From Acanthaster planci (Eukaryota > Echinodermata > Asteroidea > Valvatida > Acanthasteridae): DNA of 31,171 nucleotides. Every line of letters begins with the position of its first letter. The stretch's first letter is position 1. The position numbers were made by a program, and so were the translations under genes. Location: positions 1,937,252 to 1,968,422 of the forward strand of contig NW_019091363.1 of NCBI RefSeq assembly GCF_001949145.1. The letters are read 5' to 3'. Below, in pieces: positions 31,001 to 31,171 of the stretch. The notes under the pieces were generated by a model. It did no database searches, was not told where the DNA came from, and saw nothing but the letters and a program-made list of their open reading frames with translations.

Positions 31001-31152
31001 GGATGACGGTACCTTGTGATCGATGGCGTTGGGCTGCTTCGATTGTCCATGGGATCCATCGCTGGTCCCATGTCACCTGAGTACAGATTTCGAACGCTGG
31101 AGGCTGCATCAAGACTGGCAGAATTCTCTTCAGTGCCAGGCAGATCTGAAGT
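18430..31152 (-). CDS. FRY: Furry homologue, C-terminal 584 residues in nine exons, 5' end outside window
   Basis: Furry proteins are very large (about 3000 residues in vertebrate FRY and FRYL) cytoplasmic and microtubule-associated scaffolds that work with NDR/LATS-type kinases in cell polarity, morphogenesis and mitosis. Nine exons join in phase to 1755 bases ending in TAG. Recognisable C-terminal family segments are EEAWRVHVDNVMRD, NTFHVFTQLY, EACNYLG, CPYVYIDTETL, ELCRRLYRLYFQL, SMWSGDLFGSS and the final DLEEACQRLMDTNMQL. These recall vertebrate EEAWRSHVEELM, CPYVYVDAETL, LWPNDIFGS and a closing EACxRLME segment. A poorly conserved acidic, Ser/Glu-rich tail follows. The large N-terminal repeat region lies beyond the right edge. 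Vertebrate sequences were compared from memory. One FRY-type gene is expected in invertebrates, so FRY and FRYL are not distinguished. Confidence 0.9.
19077..20206 (-). other. FRY last intron
   Basis: It holds one TACATGTA (19571-19578) and a GC-richer patch at about 19675-19850 that I could not assign to a known element. I see no coding potential. Confidence 0.7.
20207..20304 (-). CDS. FRY: FRY exon h: SMWSGDLFG motif
   Basis: It encodes RSMWSGDLFGSSEEDDLDVL and ALFCKHLSEGKT, matching the vertebrate LWPNDIFGS...D...LL pattern with a terminal GKTG/GQTG. The acceptor is GTGAGCAG|GTCC and the donor AAACAG|GTAAAT, phase 1. Confidence 0.92.
20507..20576 (+). repeat. Dispersed repeat copy A
   Basis: It shares TGGTCTTG, GGTCT(T/G)GACTACAACAC and TTTGAAG, in the same order, with 26948-27006. 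Two diverged copies in different FRY introns suggest an interspersed element; ends are not defined. Confidence 0.5.
21317..21516 (-). CDS. FRY: FRY exon g: helical linker
   Basis: It encodes VTDYSQDVSAAKEELIQASE through TLAEHLGNRQLRLALRLLHV and YR, predicted helical. The acceptor is TTGCGTAG|GTGACA and the donor TCTACAG|GTGAAG, phase 2. The frame is supported by the in-phase join to the SMWSGDLFG segment. Confidence 0.9.
22204..22314 (-). CDS. FRY: FRY exon f: LCRRLYRLYFQL segment
   Basis: It encodes 37 residues, QIELCRRLYRLYFQLRMLFD onward to NAARQALQ, a strongly conserved amphipathic helix of Furry proteins. The acceptor is TCTCTGGCAG|CAAATT and the donor TTGCAG|GTAAGT, phase 0 on both sides. 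Confidence 0.93.
23095..23106 (+). repeat. 12-bp target-site duplication, left copy
   Basis: AAGGTCCTGTCT, identical to 23688-23699, exactly brackets the Penelope-like insertion. Confidence 0.75.
23182..23334 (+). pseudogene. C-terminal fragment of a GIY-YIG endonuclease ORF (Penelope-like)
   Basis: A 50-codon open frame ending in TAG, entering directly from the left inverted arm with no start codon. The helix RRIREALEIL and the terminal ISDIWQPLL are the recognisable pieces. It is a dead remnant of the element's polyprotein, lacking the catalytic GIY-YIG core. Confidence 0.55.
23527..23557 (+). ncRNA. Hammerhead-like core motif in the Penelope-like element (candidate)
   Basis: CTGACGA (23527-23533) is followed by a perfect hairpin, CGGACTG-AGTACG-CAGTCCG, and then GAAAC (23553-23557, sharing its G with the stem). 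This is the CUGANGA/stem II/GAAA layout of hammerhead ribozymes, which are known in pseudo-LTRs of Penelope-like elements. Stems I and III are not convincingly formed, so activity is doubtful. Confidence 0.3.
23688..23699 (+). repeat. 12-bp target-site duplication, right copy
   Basis: AAGGTCCTGTCT, a perfect match to the left copy; it places the 3' border of the insertion 38 bases beyond the right inverted arm. Confidence 0.75.
23842..23849. promoter_or_regulatory. Perfect CRE palindrome TGACGTCA
   Basis: A full CREB/ATF consensus deep in a FRY intron, about 140 bases from the retroelement fragment. No surrounding promoter-like elements, so function is uncertain. Confidence 0.25.
24756..25180. 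mobile_element. Tc1/mariner-type MITE
   Basis: The left end reads TA|CAGTCATTTGCAAAAGTT and the right end, in reverse complement, TA|TAGTCATTTGCAAAAGTT. The inverted ends agree over about 29 bases with three mismatches (onward TAAGACCACCC versus TAGGACCTCCC). Both ends abut TA, the Tc1/mariner target. The 425-base interior is AT-rich and non-coding, so the element is non-autonomous. Confidence 0.8.
26948..27006 (+). repeat. Dispersed repeat copy B
   Basis: Diverged copy of 20507-20576, same orientation, including TTGGTCTTG, GGTCTTGACTACAACAC and ATTTGAAG, with a deletion of about ten bases relative to copy A. Confidence 0.5.
27541..27570 (-). CDS. FRY: FRY exon e (30-bp microexon)
   Basis: It encodes DMSGPTGDEQ, in phase 0 on both sides, so skipping it would keep the frame. 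The acceptor is TCTGTTTTTAG|GAC and the donor GAACAG|GTAGGG. It is isolated between introns of 0.95 and 5.2 kb and is a good candidate for regulated inclusion. Confidence 0.75.
27933..28366. mobile_element. hAT-like non-autonomous element
   Basis: Perfect 14-base inverted ends CAGAGCTGCCAACC (27933-27946 and the reverse complement at 28353-28366) bracket 434 AT-rich bases. CAG...-type ends with GCTGCCAAC are typical of hAT elements. The flanks (CTCGATGT and CAATGTGG) share only ATGT, so a clean 8-bp target duplication is not visible. No transposase sequence is recognisable inside. Confidence 0.6.
28519..28569 (-). CDS. FRY: FRY exon d (51 bp)
   Basis: It encodes CLDSIKASLKMQSLGAQ, in phase 0 on both sides, following the KRDLTVE end of exon c (vertebrate counterpart CLESLKSMF). 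The acceptor follows TTTCCTCTTCCAG; the donor is GCACAG|GTAAGA. Confidence 0.88.
28972..29159. mobile_element. Short TTAA-type foldback element (candidate)
   Basis: The left end CTAAGCCCTTCAC and the right end GCGAAGGGGTTAA are imperfect inverted repeats, with a further inner match around ACTGCT. The right border is TTAA and the left CTAA, reminiscent of piggyBac-type MITEs. At about 188 bases it is non-coding. Class assignment is tentative. Confidence 0.4.
29160..29781 (-). other. FRY intron c-d, right part
   Basis: No features seen between the foldback element and exon c. Short ORFs here have no recognisable similarity. Confidence 0.7.
29782..29941 (-). CDS. FRY: FRY exon c: CPYVYIDTETL segment
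   Basis: It encodes TLDLLTTHAECPYVYIDTET and onward through CRLLERHKYCVIELHEHYDT, one of the best-conserved Furry C-terminal stretches. The acceptor is TTCTCACTCAG|TACC and the donor GTTGAG|GTGAGT, phase 0. Confidence 0.92.
29942..30509 (-). other. FRY intron b-c
   Basis: AT-rich intron with a perfect CRE palindrome (TGATGACGTCATCA) centred at 30376-30383. I see nothing else. Confidence 0.75.
30376..30383. promoter_or_regulatory. Perfect CRE palindrome within a 14-base palindrome
   Basis: TGACGTCA extended symmetrically to TGATGACGTCATCA, which resembles an ATF/CREB or bZIP site. It is in a FRY intron, and no other promoter-like elements are nearby. Confidence 0.3.
30510..30827 (-). CDS. 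FRY: FRY exon b: conserved helical segment
   Basis: It encodes FLYIPVDEVEEAWRVHVDNV, NTFHVFTQLYKVMQQRF and EACNYLGDKLRDIA. The acceptor is a CAGCAG tandem, so one Ser codon may be included or skipped. The donor CTTAG|GTGTAC (phase 2) was chosen because it joins exon c in frame. It adds about a dozen residues (around HILWQSQLVICRLL) that I do not expect from vertebrate FRY, so a weaker internal donor is possible. Confidence 0.85.
31013..31152 (-). CDS. FRY: FRY exon a (first in window)
   Basis: It encodes 46 residues plus two bases: a Ser/Pro/Asp-rich, probably disordered stretch including SDLPGTEENSASLDAASS and NRSSPTPSIT. The acceptor is TTCTTACCCTAG|ACTTC and the donor CACAAG|GTACCG. I start it in phase 0 because that frame is open and joins exon b. 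Confidence 0.8.
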
Positions 31153-31171
31153 CTAGGGTAAGAAAACGGGT

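Noticed and set aside
1-31171. CRISPR arrays, tRNA or rRNA genes and bacterial-type operons.
   Set aside because: No regular spaced repeats, tRNA-like cloverleaf or rRNA sequence was seen; gene structure is intron-rich eukaryotic.

Overview
The window is eukaryotic nuclear DNA. Its only clear coding content is two multi-exon, minus-strand genes with canonical GT-AG introns. Repeated palindromes (TACATGTA, TAGGCCTA), long AT-rich introns, a Penelope-like fragment and several short inverted-repeat elements suggest a marine invertebrate deuterostome. An echinoderm is my first guess; a hemichordate or cephalochordate is possible. The taxon is inferred from overall character only.

Positions 1-13967 hold the 5' part of a soluble (type 10) adenylyl cyclase gene, ADCY10-like. 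I resolved 18 coding exons whose phases join without a break into about 710 residues: cyclase domain C1, a linker built from four tiny exons, cyclase domain C2, and the start of the NTPase module with Walker A and Walker B. The gene runs off the left edge. Intron 1 (10670-13946) contains a promoter-like block with two perfect CRE palindromes and a very CpG-rich tract of CACGACG/CGTCGTG motifs.

Positions 14031-18271 are intergenic sequence, including any 3' UTR of the upstream gene. They contain a small foldback repeat and a CTCF-type consensus site, and no convincing gene.

Positions 18430-31152 hold the 3' end of a Furry (FRY/FRYL) homologue: nine coding exons joining to 584 residues plus a stop. 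The gene runs off the right edge. The last exon ends in a GC-rich, acidic tail whose reading frame may be broken: the likely continuation lies in another frame and runs to 18272. The 5.2-kb intron 22315-27540 carries a truncated Penelope-like retroelement with 12-bp target duplications and a Tc1/mariner-type MITE. Neighbouring introns carry hAT-like and TTAA-type foldback elements.

Both genes are transcribed right to left, FRY upstream of ADCY10. I see no operon-like or functional coupling beyond adjacency. The most interesting result is in the cyclase. Its catalytic metal, adenine and transition-state residues all appear intact, while the two charged residues that bind bicarbonate in human sAC appear replaced (Lys to Glu and Arg to Asn). 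This may be a divergent sAC not regulated by bicarbonate in the usual way.
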